Source of the DNA: Micrococcales bacterium
GTDB taxonomy: Bacteria; Actinomycetota; Actinomycetes; S36-B12
Assembly (NCBI GenBank): GCA_002694095.1
Contig: NZLD01000032.1
Coordinates: forward strand, 2,891-7,944
Direction of reading: 5' to 3'
Length of the DNA: 5,054 nucleotides
The translations under genes and the position numbers were made by a program. The notes under the pieces are model-generated. The model worked only from the letters and a program-made list of their open reading frames with translations. It made no database searches and was not told where the DNA came from. How positions within the stretch are numbered: the stretch's first letter is position 1; every line of letters begins with the position of its first letter. Below, piece after piece: positions 1 to 5,054 of the stretch.

Positions 1-10
1 TTATTTTCAT
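1..10 (-). CDS. Start of the next operon gene, partial (possibly E2 acyltransferase)
   Basis: On the minus strand an ATG at 10-8 overlaps the E1-beta stop codon as ATGA and continues Met-Lys-Ile before the window ends. A GGAG Shine-Dalgarno core lies at 24-21, 10 bases upstream of the ATG. The 4-base overlap and ribosome site suggest translational coupling to E1-beta. In operons of this kind the next gene is often the lipoyl-bearing E2 acyltransferase, and such proteins often begin with a short Met-Lys-Ile-like stretch. Three codons cannot prove that. It could equally be E3, a fused lipoyl protein or something unrelated. Confidence 0.45.
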
Positions 11-993
11 GCGGGGTTGTCTCCGTCAAACATGTCTCTCACCGCACCCATGATTCTGTCCGGGTTCGGCATCAGCGGCAACTCGACAGACGGCGCGTAT
101 GGCATTGCCGTATCCGGAACGGTGATACGCCGGACCGCAGTTTTCAGCGTGCCAAACCCCCTGTCGGCGAGCAACGCAGCGATGTGGCTCGCAGCTGAGC
201 ATCTGTCCCGTGATTCTTCGACAATGATGGCGCGTCCCGTTTTTGCAACGGTGGCCAAAACAGCTTCCTCATCCAGCGGCACCAGAGACTGCAAGTCGAG
301 GACAGCCACCGAAAGACCGAGTTTATCCTCGACCAGTCGGGCAGTCTGCAGGGTCATGCGCGTCATAGATCCGACTGTGATCAGGGAGAGATCATCTCCG
401 TCACGAAGGAGATTGGCCTCGCCAAGCGGAATGACGATGTCGTCGTCGGGAACATCACCCATGTCGCCGCCCCGACCGCCGGGTTCGAGGAAAAAGGTGG
501 GATTGTCCGAGCGGATGGCAGATTTCAGCAGGCCGCGCGCGCTACTCGCGTCCGAAGGTGCCACCACCTCAATGCCACCAAGATTCATCAGAAGCGGAAA
601 CGGCGTGTCTGAATGCTGTGCCGCCGTCGACCGTCCCGCGCCGTAATTTGCGATCACTGTTAACGGCAGGGAAATTTGACCTCCTGTCATCAGGCGAAGC
701 TTTGCCATCTGGTTGGCGATGGCATCAAACCCGGTATAGATGAAGTTGGCGAACATCATATGAAGGACGATACGGTAGCCGCCAGCTGCTGCGCCGACTG
801 CCATTCCGGTAAGCGTCTGCTCGGAAATCGGAGTGTTGCGGACGCGGTGGGGGCCAAACCGTTCAAGCAGTCCGCGCGTATCACCAAAAATGCTGGCCTC
901 GACATCCTCGCCGATCAGGATGACCCGCTTGTCGCGTTCCATTTCCTCGACAAGGGCCATGTTGATAGCCTGAATCATGCGTATCCTGGCCAT
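7..993 (-). CDS. ThDP-dependent dehydrogenase E1 component, beta subunit (acetoin/2-oxoacid type)
   Basis: The product is 328 aa, the usual length for a stand-alone E1-beta. With E1-alpha it forms the E1 heterotetramer that decarboxylates a 2-oxo acid, or cleaves acetoin, and passes the acyl group to lipoyl-E2 in the cytoplasm. Residues 1-180 form the transketolase-like pyrimidine-binding domain. They include IGED (27-30), TPISEQ (54-59) whose Glu58 matches the glutamate that activates ThDP, TGGQ (103-106), and AAQHSDTP (124-131) with the conserved His127. Residues of about 190-320 form the C-terminal transketolase domain, ending with the family pattern around VPDTAMPYAPSVE. The ATG at 993-991 overlaps the E1-alpha stop (TAATG), and AAGGAG (1006-1001) sits 7 bases upstream, so this start is secure. 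The sequence does not separate acetoin from pyruvate or branched-chain oxoacid specificity, so no gene symbol is given. Confidence 0.93.
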   Translation of the reverse strand: MARIRMIQAINMALVEEMERDKRVILIGEDVEASIFGDTRGLLERFGPHRVRNTPISEQTLTGMAVGAAAGGYRIVLHMMFANFIYTGFDAIANQMAKLRLMTGGQISLPLTVIANYGAGRSTAAQHSDTPFPLLMNLGGIEVVAPSDASSARGLLKSAIRSDNPTFFLEPGGRGGDMGDVPDDDIVIPLGEANLLRDGDDLSLITVGSMTRMTLQTARLVEDKLGLSVAVLDLQSLVPLDEEAVLATVAKTGRAIIVEESRDRCSAASHIAALLADRGFGTLKTAVRRITVPDTAMPYAPSVELPLMPNPDRIMGAVRDMFDGDNPA

Positions 994-1982
994 TACCGGT
1001 CTCCTTTGGCAAACATCAGCGGATGTGCACTGCCGGCGTCGGGCGGTGTGCCGGCCTCGCCAAAGGCAGATGCATCCGCCACCTCTCTTTCGGCATCGGC
1101 CTCGATGGCGGCAACCTTGTCTTCACTCATGCCACGCTCCAGCAATACGGACCGGGTGCGAACCAGAGGATCGCTTTGCCGACGTGCCTCGATCTCGTCC
1201 TCAGACCTGTACGGCGTTGCGAGCACCATCTCCTCGGCCGAGAAATGCCCGGAGAACCGGTAGGTCTCCGCCTCAATGAATGCTGGACCGCCACCGCCGC
1301 GGATATCGGCGATGACCTGACCTGAAACAGACCAGACCGTGTCAATATCGTTGCCGTCGATCCGCTGCGCCGGGATGCCGAACGGCGCTGCACGATCAGC
1401 GATGACACCCGATGTGACAGTCGCTGATGGCGAAAATTCGGAATAGCCGTTATTTTCACAAACGAACAGAATAGGCAGGTTCCACAGCGCCGCGATATTC
1501 ATGCATTCCATCAGCGAGCCCTGATTGGCGGCACCGTCGCCGAAAAAGCAGACAGCAATCCTGCCGTCTCCATCCAGTGAGTTGGCGAAGGCGGCACCCG
1601 TAGCGATGCCGAGGCCGGCACCGACAATTCCGTTCGCACCGACGATCCCCTTCGAAAAATCGGCAACATGCATGGACCCGCCCATGCCCCCGCAGATGCC
1701 TTCCGCCTTGCCATAGATTTCGGCGAACATGGCTTTGACGTCGCCACCCTTGGCGAGGAAATGGCCGTGCCCGCGGTGGGTTGATGTGATCTGGTCGCTG
1801 TCACCCAGATGCGCGCAAATGCCGACGGCGATGGCTTCCTGACCGTCCGACAAATGGACCTGGCCGGGTGCGCGGCCCTGCCTGACATCCAATAGCAACT
1901 GTTCCTCGGCCTTTCGGATGACCTGCATGCGCAGATAGAATGATGCAAGCTCGTTGATGTCTGGGAACTGGTTGGAGGCCAT
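993..1982 (-). CDS. ThDP-dependent dehydrogenase E1 component, alpha subunit (acetoin/2-oxoacid type)
   Basis: The product is 329 aa from the ATG at 1982-1980. An in-frame TTG directly before it (1985-1983) would add one residue and is less likely. This subunit carries the ThDP diphosphate and magnesium site: GDG at 148-150 and NN at 177-178, separated by 26 residues, is the classic ThDP motif. Other E1-alpha signatures are STHRGHGH (67-74), the glycine-rich GGMGGSMHVAD (98-108) and VGANGIVGAGLGIATGAA (114-131). The C-terminal helices (260-315) are typical of the family. It heads the minus-strand operon with E1-beta and lies divergent to a LysR gene, which probably controls it. Two oddities are visible: no Shine-Dalgarno precedes the start, and the loop after GH (245-246) is longer than usual and lacks the common Asp-Pro or Gly-Asp step. 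Substrate is uncertain among acetoin, pyruvate, branched-chain and other oxo compounds. Confidence 0.93.
   Translation of the reverse strand: MASNQFPDINELASFYLRMQVIRKAEEQLLLDVRQGRAPGQVHLSDGQEAIAVGICAHLGDSDQITSTHRGHGHFLAKGGDVKAMFAEIYGKAEGICGGMGGSMHVADFSKGIVGANGIVGAGLGIATGAAFANSLDGDGRIAVCFFGDGAANQGSLMECMNIAALWNLPILFVCENNGYSEFSPSATVTSGVIADRAAPFGIPAQRIDGNDIDTVWSVSGQVIADIRGGGGPAFIEAETYRFSGHFSAEEMVLATPYRSEDEIEARRQSDPLVRTRSVLLERGMSEDKVAAIEADAEREVADASAFGEAGTPPDAGSAHPLMFAKGDR
1001..1006 (-). promoter_or_regulatory. Shine-Dalgarno site of E1-beta inside the E1-alpha 3' end
   Basis: AAGGAG read on the minus strand, 7 bases upstream of the E1-beta ATG (993-991). It lies within the last codons of E1-alpha. 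Together with the TAATG overlap it fixes the E1-beta start and suggests coupled synthesis of the two subunits. Confidence 0.8.
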
Positions 1983-2005
1983 CAATCGTGGTCTGTCGGT
2001 TGGTT

Positions 2006-2022
2006 GTCTGTTGATGTCAGAC
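2006..2022. promoter_or_regulatory. Candidate LysR-type operator, GTCTG-N7-CAGAC dyad
   Basis: A perfect 5-bp inverted repeat with a 7-bp spacer lies 24-40 bases upstream of the E1-alpha ATG, in the gap shared with the divergent LysR gene. LysR-type regulators typically bind interrupted dyads of about 15-17 bp with a T-N11-A element. T2007/A2019 and T2009/A2021 both fit T-N11-A spacing, although they are not the symmetric pair of this dyad. The right arm overlaps the candidate -10 of the E1 operon, which would suit a repressing or RNA-polymerase-contacting site. Assignment to the neighbouring regulator is inference from position. Confidence 0.4.
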
Positions 2023-2047
2023 TAGATTGACCGCCTTTCGGCGACAA
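2019..2047 (-). promoter_or_regulatory. Weak candidate sigma70 promoter for the E1 operon
   Basis: On the minus strand TTGTCG (2047-2042, 4 of 6 matches to the -35 consensus) is followed after 17 bases by TAGTCT (2024-2019, 3 of 6 matches to the -10). Transcription would begin near 2012, leaving a leader of about 30 bases. The poor -10 would fit an activator-dependent promoter. A short CGCC/GGCG inverted repeat (2032-2043) lies in the spacer. The call rests only on consensus matching in the right place. Confidence 0.25.
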
Positions 2048-2081
2048 CATCATTGATTTTTCACAAGACAAAAGGAATTCT

Positions 2082-2127
2082 AATATCTGGAAGGCGAATA
2101 TCTGGATGAAACAAGCCGGATGAAACA
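2082..2127. repeat. Short tandem direct repeats just upstream of the LysR gene
   Basis: AATATCTGGA occurs at 2082-2091 and again at 2097-2106 (period 15). The second copy overlaps another repeated unit, GGATGAAACA, at 2104-2113 and 2118-2127 (period 14). A related ATATCCGG occurs at the LysR start codon region (2149-2156). The periods are a little over one DNA helical turn. The repeats lie between 19 and 64 bases upstream of the LysR ATG, where an autoregulatory site would be expected, but they could also be relics of replication slippage. Confidence 0.6.
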
Positions 2128-2145
2128 GGCAGGGTTTGCAGAAAC

Positions 2146-3069
2146 ATGGATATCCGGCAGCTGAAATATTTTCTTGCTGTTGCGAAATTGGAAAGTCTTA
2201 CAGCCGCCAGCAGAGCTCTTAATGTGACCCAGCCAGCCATTGGTCAGCAGATCAGGAAGCTGGAAGACACATTGGGTGTCCGGCTTCTGGCGCGCCATTC
2301 CCGCGGCATGAGGCTGACCCCGGTCGGCAAGCTGCTGCATCGCCGTGCTCAGGAAATCGTCAATATCGTCGAACAGACAGAACGCGAAGTCTCCCGACAC
2401 AAAGGCACCAGCGAGGGAACCGTCCGGATCGGTGTAACGCCGTCGCTCAGTCGCGTTCTTGTGCCTCGTCTCATGGAAGTCTGCTTTGACCGTCACCCCG
2501 GCGTCACGATGCTGTTCCAGCAGGGATACCCGAATGACCTGAAGATGATGTGGGAAGAGGGGGAATGCGATTTCGCCATTATTCAGCAGGATATAGAGAC
2601 CCATGAATCCGAGAGTTTGCCGATTTACAGGGAAAGGCTGTGCCTTATAGGCTCGCCCTCTGTCTGTGCGTCAATTCCGCAAAGGGTGTCGGCTCTCGAG
2701 CTTGCCGGGCTTCCCCTCGTTCTGGACGAGCGCTCAGTCTGGTTGAGGGCCGAGCTGGAACGCGAGTTCAAGAGTATCCGCATTTCTTTCAGTGATGTGA
2801 TCGAAAGTTCCTCGCTCGACATCCGGCGTGGGTACCTGTTTCAGGGACGCCGTCTCGCGATTGCGCCCGTTGCCCAGTTTCTAAGCGAAATAGAGACTGG
2901 GATGCTGATGTTCCGGCATATCAACCTGGAGAGCTTCGAACGGACGATGCATCTCGTGGGGCCCCGTGTGGAGATGATGACGGCGACCGAAAGTTCCGTT
3001 CGTATCCTCATTCTAGAGATTGTCGATACCCTTGTCAGCCAAGGTGGTGTCGGCTGGTCGGCACCATGA
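2146..3069 (+). CDS. LysR-type transcriptional regulator
   Basis: The product is 307 aa, normal for the family. The N-terminal winged helix-turn-helix is clear at residues 1-60: it opens MDIRQLKYFLAV, the recognition region is LTAASRALNVTQPAIGQQI (18-36), and the wing LARHSRGMRLTPVG spans 48-61. A linker helix follows (62-90). The effector-binding domain begins at GTVRIGVTPSLS (91-102) and runs to about residue 292. It should act as a cytoplasmic tetramer that senses a small co-inducer. The gene is divergent from the E1 operon across about 160 bases and points toward the sulfotransferase and aminotransferase genes, so it probably controls one or both sides. The ATG at 2146 has only a weak ribosome site (AGGG, 2131-2134), but it starts exactly at the family's usual N-terminus. 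The co-inducer is unknown. Confidence 0.95.
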   Translation: MDIRQLKYFLAVAKLESLTAASRALNVTQPAIGQQIRKLEDTLGVRLLARHSRGMRLTPVGKLLHRRAQEIVNIVEQTEREVSRHKGTSEGTVRIGVTPSLSRVLVPRLMEVCFDRHPGVTMLFQQGYPNDLKMMWEEGECDFAIIQQDIETHESESLPIYRERLCLIGSPSVCASIPQRVSALELAGLPLVLDERSVWLRAELEREFKSIRISFSDVIESSSLDIRRGYLFQGRRLAIAPVAQFLSEIETGMLMFRHINLESFERTMHLVGPRVEMMTATESSVRILILEIVDTLVSQGGVGWSAP

Positions 3070-3171
3070 TCCCGTAAGACAAACATTAACGTGACTTTTG
3101 GCAGATAAAAGAAATCTCCTCTTTTGATATGAGTTGTGTCTTTGCCATAGTCTGTCGAGGGAGATGGAACA
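3070..3171 (+). other. Intergenic gap before the sulfotransferase gene; weak promoter candidate
   Basis: These 102 bases are more AT-rich than the flanking genes. TTGATA (3124-3129, 5 of 6 matches to the -35) and CATAGT (3146-3151, 4 of 6 matches to the -10) are separated by 16 bases, but the resulting leader would be only about 14 bases. AAAAGA (3107-3112) and TCTTTT (3120-3125) form a weak AT-only inverted repeat that does not look like a terminator. With no terminator visible after the LysR gene, read-through from LysR into the sulfotransferase is also possible. Confidence 0.3.
3157..3163 (+). promoter_or_regulatory. Shine-Dalgarno site of the sulfotransferase gene
   Basis: GAGGGAG, with its GGAG core at 3160-3163, lies 8 bases before the ATG at 3172. 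This strong site fixes the sulfotransferase start. That matters because the start leaves no room for an N-terminal signal peptide. Confidence 0.75.
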
Positions 3172-4833
3172 ATGAGCAATCCGCATTTTCGCAAGCCGCC
3201 GCGGATCTGGCACGGCGCGCCGGAGGCGCCACTTACGGCGAACCTTCATCTGGACGTTGATGATGCGGCGCTGGCAAAGGTCCGGATCAGGCAACAGGAT
3301 GCGGTCTGGACAATCTCATTCCCGGTAGAAGCGCCATCCGCCGACTATATGCTGCTCGGGCTGATGCCTGACGGCGAAGCGGAAGTCACCGTTCAGATCC
3401 TGAATGAAAAAGACCAAGAAACATGGCCCGAACCGCTGCACCATACGCCGCGTGATGTGCCTGTTTCGCCGCTGGAGATGCCACCTCTGCAGACACATGC
3501 GTCAGATCCCGCGCGCATGGCTGGCAATTTCACCTTCATGACTGTACGTCGTCGTGCGCCCGGACGTATCCCCGACATGACGCCCGCACAGCGGAGATTT
3601 ACCACGCAATGGGGCATGATCATTGCTGTGGATCATCGCGGCCGCATGCGCTGGATGCGGAAGCTCGGCAAGCGCGTGGCCGGTATCGAGCAACTGGAGA
3701 ACGGGAACCTGTTCGTCCATGATACGGAGTCCTGCTCTCGTGAAATCGACATGGCCGGCGAGACGGTTCGGGCGTGGTATGCCAGGCAACGTCCACAGGG
3801 GGCTTTTGACGGTGGCATCGCTGTGGATGTGCGCAGCCTTCACCACCAGCCTCACCAGATGCCGAATGGTAATTTTCTCGCTCTGTCGGGCCATTCGCGC
3901 CATGTAAAGGACTGGCCGGCATCGGTTCACGAGCCGGACAGGGTCAGGGCGGACCGTGAAATCGTCGGCGATATGATTGTCGAGTTCGACGCGTCGGGCG
4001 AAGTGATGTGGAGATGGGACAGTTTCGACCATCTTGACCCCTATCGTATCGGTTATGACGCGCTGGATGCCTACTGGCATGTCCGCGGCTTTCCGGGCGC
4101 TGCCGACTGGACACATGGCAATGGCGTGACCTACGACCAGAGGGATGATAGCGTCCTTGTGTCTCTTCGCCTTCAGGACTGTATTCTCAAGATCGACCGC
4201 AAGAGCGGCAAAATCGTATGGATTCTCGGTGATCACTCCGACTGGTCGCCGGAACTGCAGTCGAGATTGCTGACGCCGGTCGGGAATAATTTCAGGTGGC
4301 CGTGGCATATGCACAACCCGCGGATCACATCTGAAGGTACCATCGTGCTGTTTGACAACGGCATCTATGGTGCCCGACCCGGGCAGCAGCGGGTTCCGTT
4401 TCACAAGAGTTTCTCGCGCGGCGTCGAATACCGTGTCGACGAAAAGGCAATGACGGTAGAACAGGTATGGGCATCGGCCCTGACGGACGATGATGTCATA
4501 GAACGGACCTGGGCGATGGGTGATGCCCACCGGCTGGAGAAAAGTGATACAGCGCTGGTGGTGCATTCGATCTCGATGCCCCACGGGCGTGACGATATCG
4601 GCTTGGACGAAGAGGACCGGACGCAACGATATGTGGCGGAGTTTCCCTCCTATGCGCGGATCCTCGAATATGCGCGCAGTGACATAAGGGACATTCTGTT
4701 CGACCTGACAGTCAGGGATGAAGACGAACTGGTGCAGTGGGAAGTGTTCTCCGCGGTGCGGGTGGATGATCTCTATCCGGATCAAACCGGCATAAAGCTC
4801 GAGGACGGAGACGGACTGGAGGGCGGCGTTTGA
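3172..4833 (+). CDS. Arylsulfate sulfotransferase (ASST) family protein without signal peptide
   Basis: The product is 553 aa, close to mature family members. Known ASSTs are six-bladed beta-propellers that move a sulfuryl group from one phenolic sulfate to another phenol through a sulfo-histidine intermediate, without PAPS. The expected motifs appear in order: LHHQPHQMPNGN (223-234, candidate His224/His225), DWTHGNGV (312-319, His315), SLRLQDCILKID (331-342, Arg333), and WPWHMHNP (376-383, His381 with His379 nearby) followed by IVLFDNG (391-397). SGKIVWILG (345-353) is another family hallmark. Residues of about 20-125 probably form the N-terminal beta domain. Characterised enzymes are periplasmic and need a disulfide. 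This one has a polar N-terminus (MSNPHFRKPPRIWHG) with no hydrophobic stretch, and only two cysteines (188 and 337). It is therefore probably cytoplasmic. It is translationally coupled to the aminotransferase downstream. The family call is firm. The donor, the acceptor and even sulfotransfer activity are inferred. Confidence 0.88.
   Translation: MSNPHFRKPPRIWHGAPEAPLTANLHLDVDDAALAKVRIRQQDAVWTISFPVEAPSADYMLLGLMPDGEAEVTVQILNEKDQETWPEPLHHTPRDVPVSPLEMPPLQTHASDPARMAGNFTFMTVRRRAPGRIPDMTPAQRRFTTQWGMIIAVDHRGRMRWMRKLGKRVAGIEQLENGNLFVHDTESCSREIDMAGETVRAWYARQRPQGAFDGGIAVDVRSLHHQPHQMPNGNFLALSGHSRHVKDWPASVHEPDRVRADREIVGDMIVEFDASGEVMWRWDSFDHLDPYRIGYDALDAYWHVRGFPGAADWTHGNGVTYDQRDDSVLVSLRLQDCILKIDRKSGKIVWILGDHSDWSPELQSRLLTPVGNNFRWPWHMHNPRITSEGTIVLFDNGIYGARPGQQRVPFHKSFSRGVEYRVDEKAMTVEQVWASALTDDDVIERTWAMGDAHRLEKSDTALVVHSISMPHGRDDIGLDEEDRTQRYVAEFPSYARILEYARSDIRDILFDLTVRDEDELVQWEVFSAVRVDDLYPDQTGIKLEDGDGLEGGV
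4818..4822 (+). promoter_or_regulatory. Shine-Dalgarno site deciding the TTG start of the aminotransferase
   Basis: GGAGG inside the last codons of the sulfotransferase lies 7 bases before TTG at 4830. The next in-frame candidate, ATG at 4866, has no purine-rich site in front of it. This makes the coupled TTG start the better choice despite the rare codon. Confidence 0.7.
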
Positions 4834-5054
4834 CTGAAGAGGGCATCATTCCTGTCCAGCACGTCATGCGGACAGACCCTGCACATACCGCTCTGCCACG
4901 TGCCCCGGAATGGATGGGCGGGGCCGGATATGTCATTGACCGGTTTGTTCCTATTGATCATGCGGCAATTCCGATCACTGATCTCGGGTTTCTGCGTGCC
5001 GACGCCGTCTATGATGTGGTGACCGTCAGTCGTGGGCATTTCTTCCGGCTGAAG
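4830..5054 (+). CDS. PLP fold-type IV aminotransferase, N-terminal part (runs off window)
   Basis: The last 75 codons form an open frame with no stop. From residue 29 the protein matches the N-terminal domain of class IV aminotransferases (branched-chain, D-amino acid and (R)-amine transaminases): GYVIDRFVPIDHAAIPITD, then GFLRADAVYDVVTV, then GHFFRLK. The D-x-GF-x-x-x-D-x-x-YD-V pattern and the ending FFRL resemble (R)-selective amine transaminases and BCAT-like enzymes. The catalytic lysine and substrate loops lie beyond the window, so the substrate class is open. The start chosen is TTG at 4830, which overlaps the sulfotransferase stop as TTGA and has GGAGG (4818-4822) 7 bases upstream. 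An ATG at 4866 has no comparable site but would still include the whole conserved domain. The enzyme would move an amino group onto or from an oxo compound in the cytoplasm. It is probably co-translated with the sulfotransferase. Confidence 0.85.
   Translation, partial: MTEEGIIPVQHVMRTDPAHTALPRAPEWMGGAGYVIDRFVPIDHAAIPITDLGFLRADAVYDVVTVSRGHFFRLK

Noticed and set aside
17..646. 209-aa plus-strand open frame opposite E1-beta
   Set aside because: Ser/Arg/Pro-rich low-complexity composition typical of an antisense frame. The opposite strand encodes a full-length E1-beta with conserved motifs.
1983..1985. TTG as the start of E1-alpha
   Set aside because: It adds just one residue before an ATG and neither has a ribosome site. 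The ATG at 1982-1980 is the more likely initiator.
2032..2043. CGCC-GAAA-GGCG hairpin (minus strand) considered as an attenuator or riboswitch element
   Set aside because: The stem is only four base pairs, has no U-tract or conserved riboswitch core, and lies upstream of the likely transcript start. It may still affect promoter spacing.
2080..2604. 174-aa open frame on the minus strand over the LysR gene start
   Set aside because: It overlaps the LysR DNA-binding domain antisense, has no family pattern, and would cross the direct repeats. It is a shadow frame.
3107..3125. AAAAGA/TCTTTT inverted repeat considered as a terminator after the LysR gene
   Set aside because: The stem is six mostly A-T pairs with no GC-rich section, so it would be too unstable to act as an intrinsic terminator.
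3502..4785. 427-aa open frame on the minus strand opposite the sulfotransferase gene
   Set aside because: Its translation has no recognisable domain and is rich in His, Arg and Pro as expected of an antisense frame, while the plus-strand protein there has clear family motifs. It is a shadow.

Overview
The window looks like part of a proteobacterial chromosome, most likely alphaproteobacterial. This is inferred from the moderately GC-rich, tightly packed genes, Shine-Dalgarno starts, 1-4 nt gene overlaps, and a LysR regulator divergent from a catabolic operon. No rRNA, tRNA, CRISPR array or insertion sequence was seen, and no stretch over 300 bases lacks a gene.

Left half (minus strand, read right to left): an E1-alpha gene (993-1982) and an E1-beta gene (7-993) encode the two halves of a thiamine-diphosphate (ThDP) dependent 2-oxoacid/acetoin dehydrogenase. 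They overlap by one base (TAATG). A further gene starts at base 10, overlaps the E1-beta stop as ATGA, and runs off the left edge. By operon convention it should be the E2 acyltransferase or another complex subunit, but only three codons are visible.

Middle: about 160 bases of divergent intergenic DNA (1983-2145) carry a GTCTG-N7-CAGAC dyad, a weak candidate promoter toward the E1 operon, and short tandem direct repeats next to the start of a LysR-type regulator (2146-3069, plus).

Right half (plus strand): after a 102-base gap comes a 553-aa arylsulfate sulfotransferase (ASST) family protein (3172-4833). It keeps the expected His/His/Arg/His active-site motifs but has no visible signal peptide. 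Its TGA overlaps a TTG start (TTGA) of a PLP fold-type IV aminotransferase (BCAT / D-amino acid / (R)-amine transaminase superfamily). That gene has a good ribosome binding site and runs off the right edge at 5054.

Taken together, the locus looks like a LysR-controlled catabolic module. A transaminase could make an oxo compound and a ThDP dehydrogenase complex could cleave it to an acyl-CoA, with an apparently cytoplasmic ASST acting on a sulfated or hydroxylated intermediate. The individual families are well supported. The shared pathway is inference, and the pairing of a leaderless ASST with these genes is the least expected part of the window.
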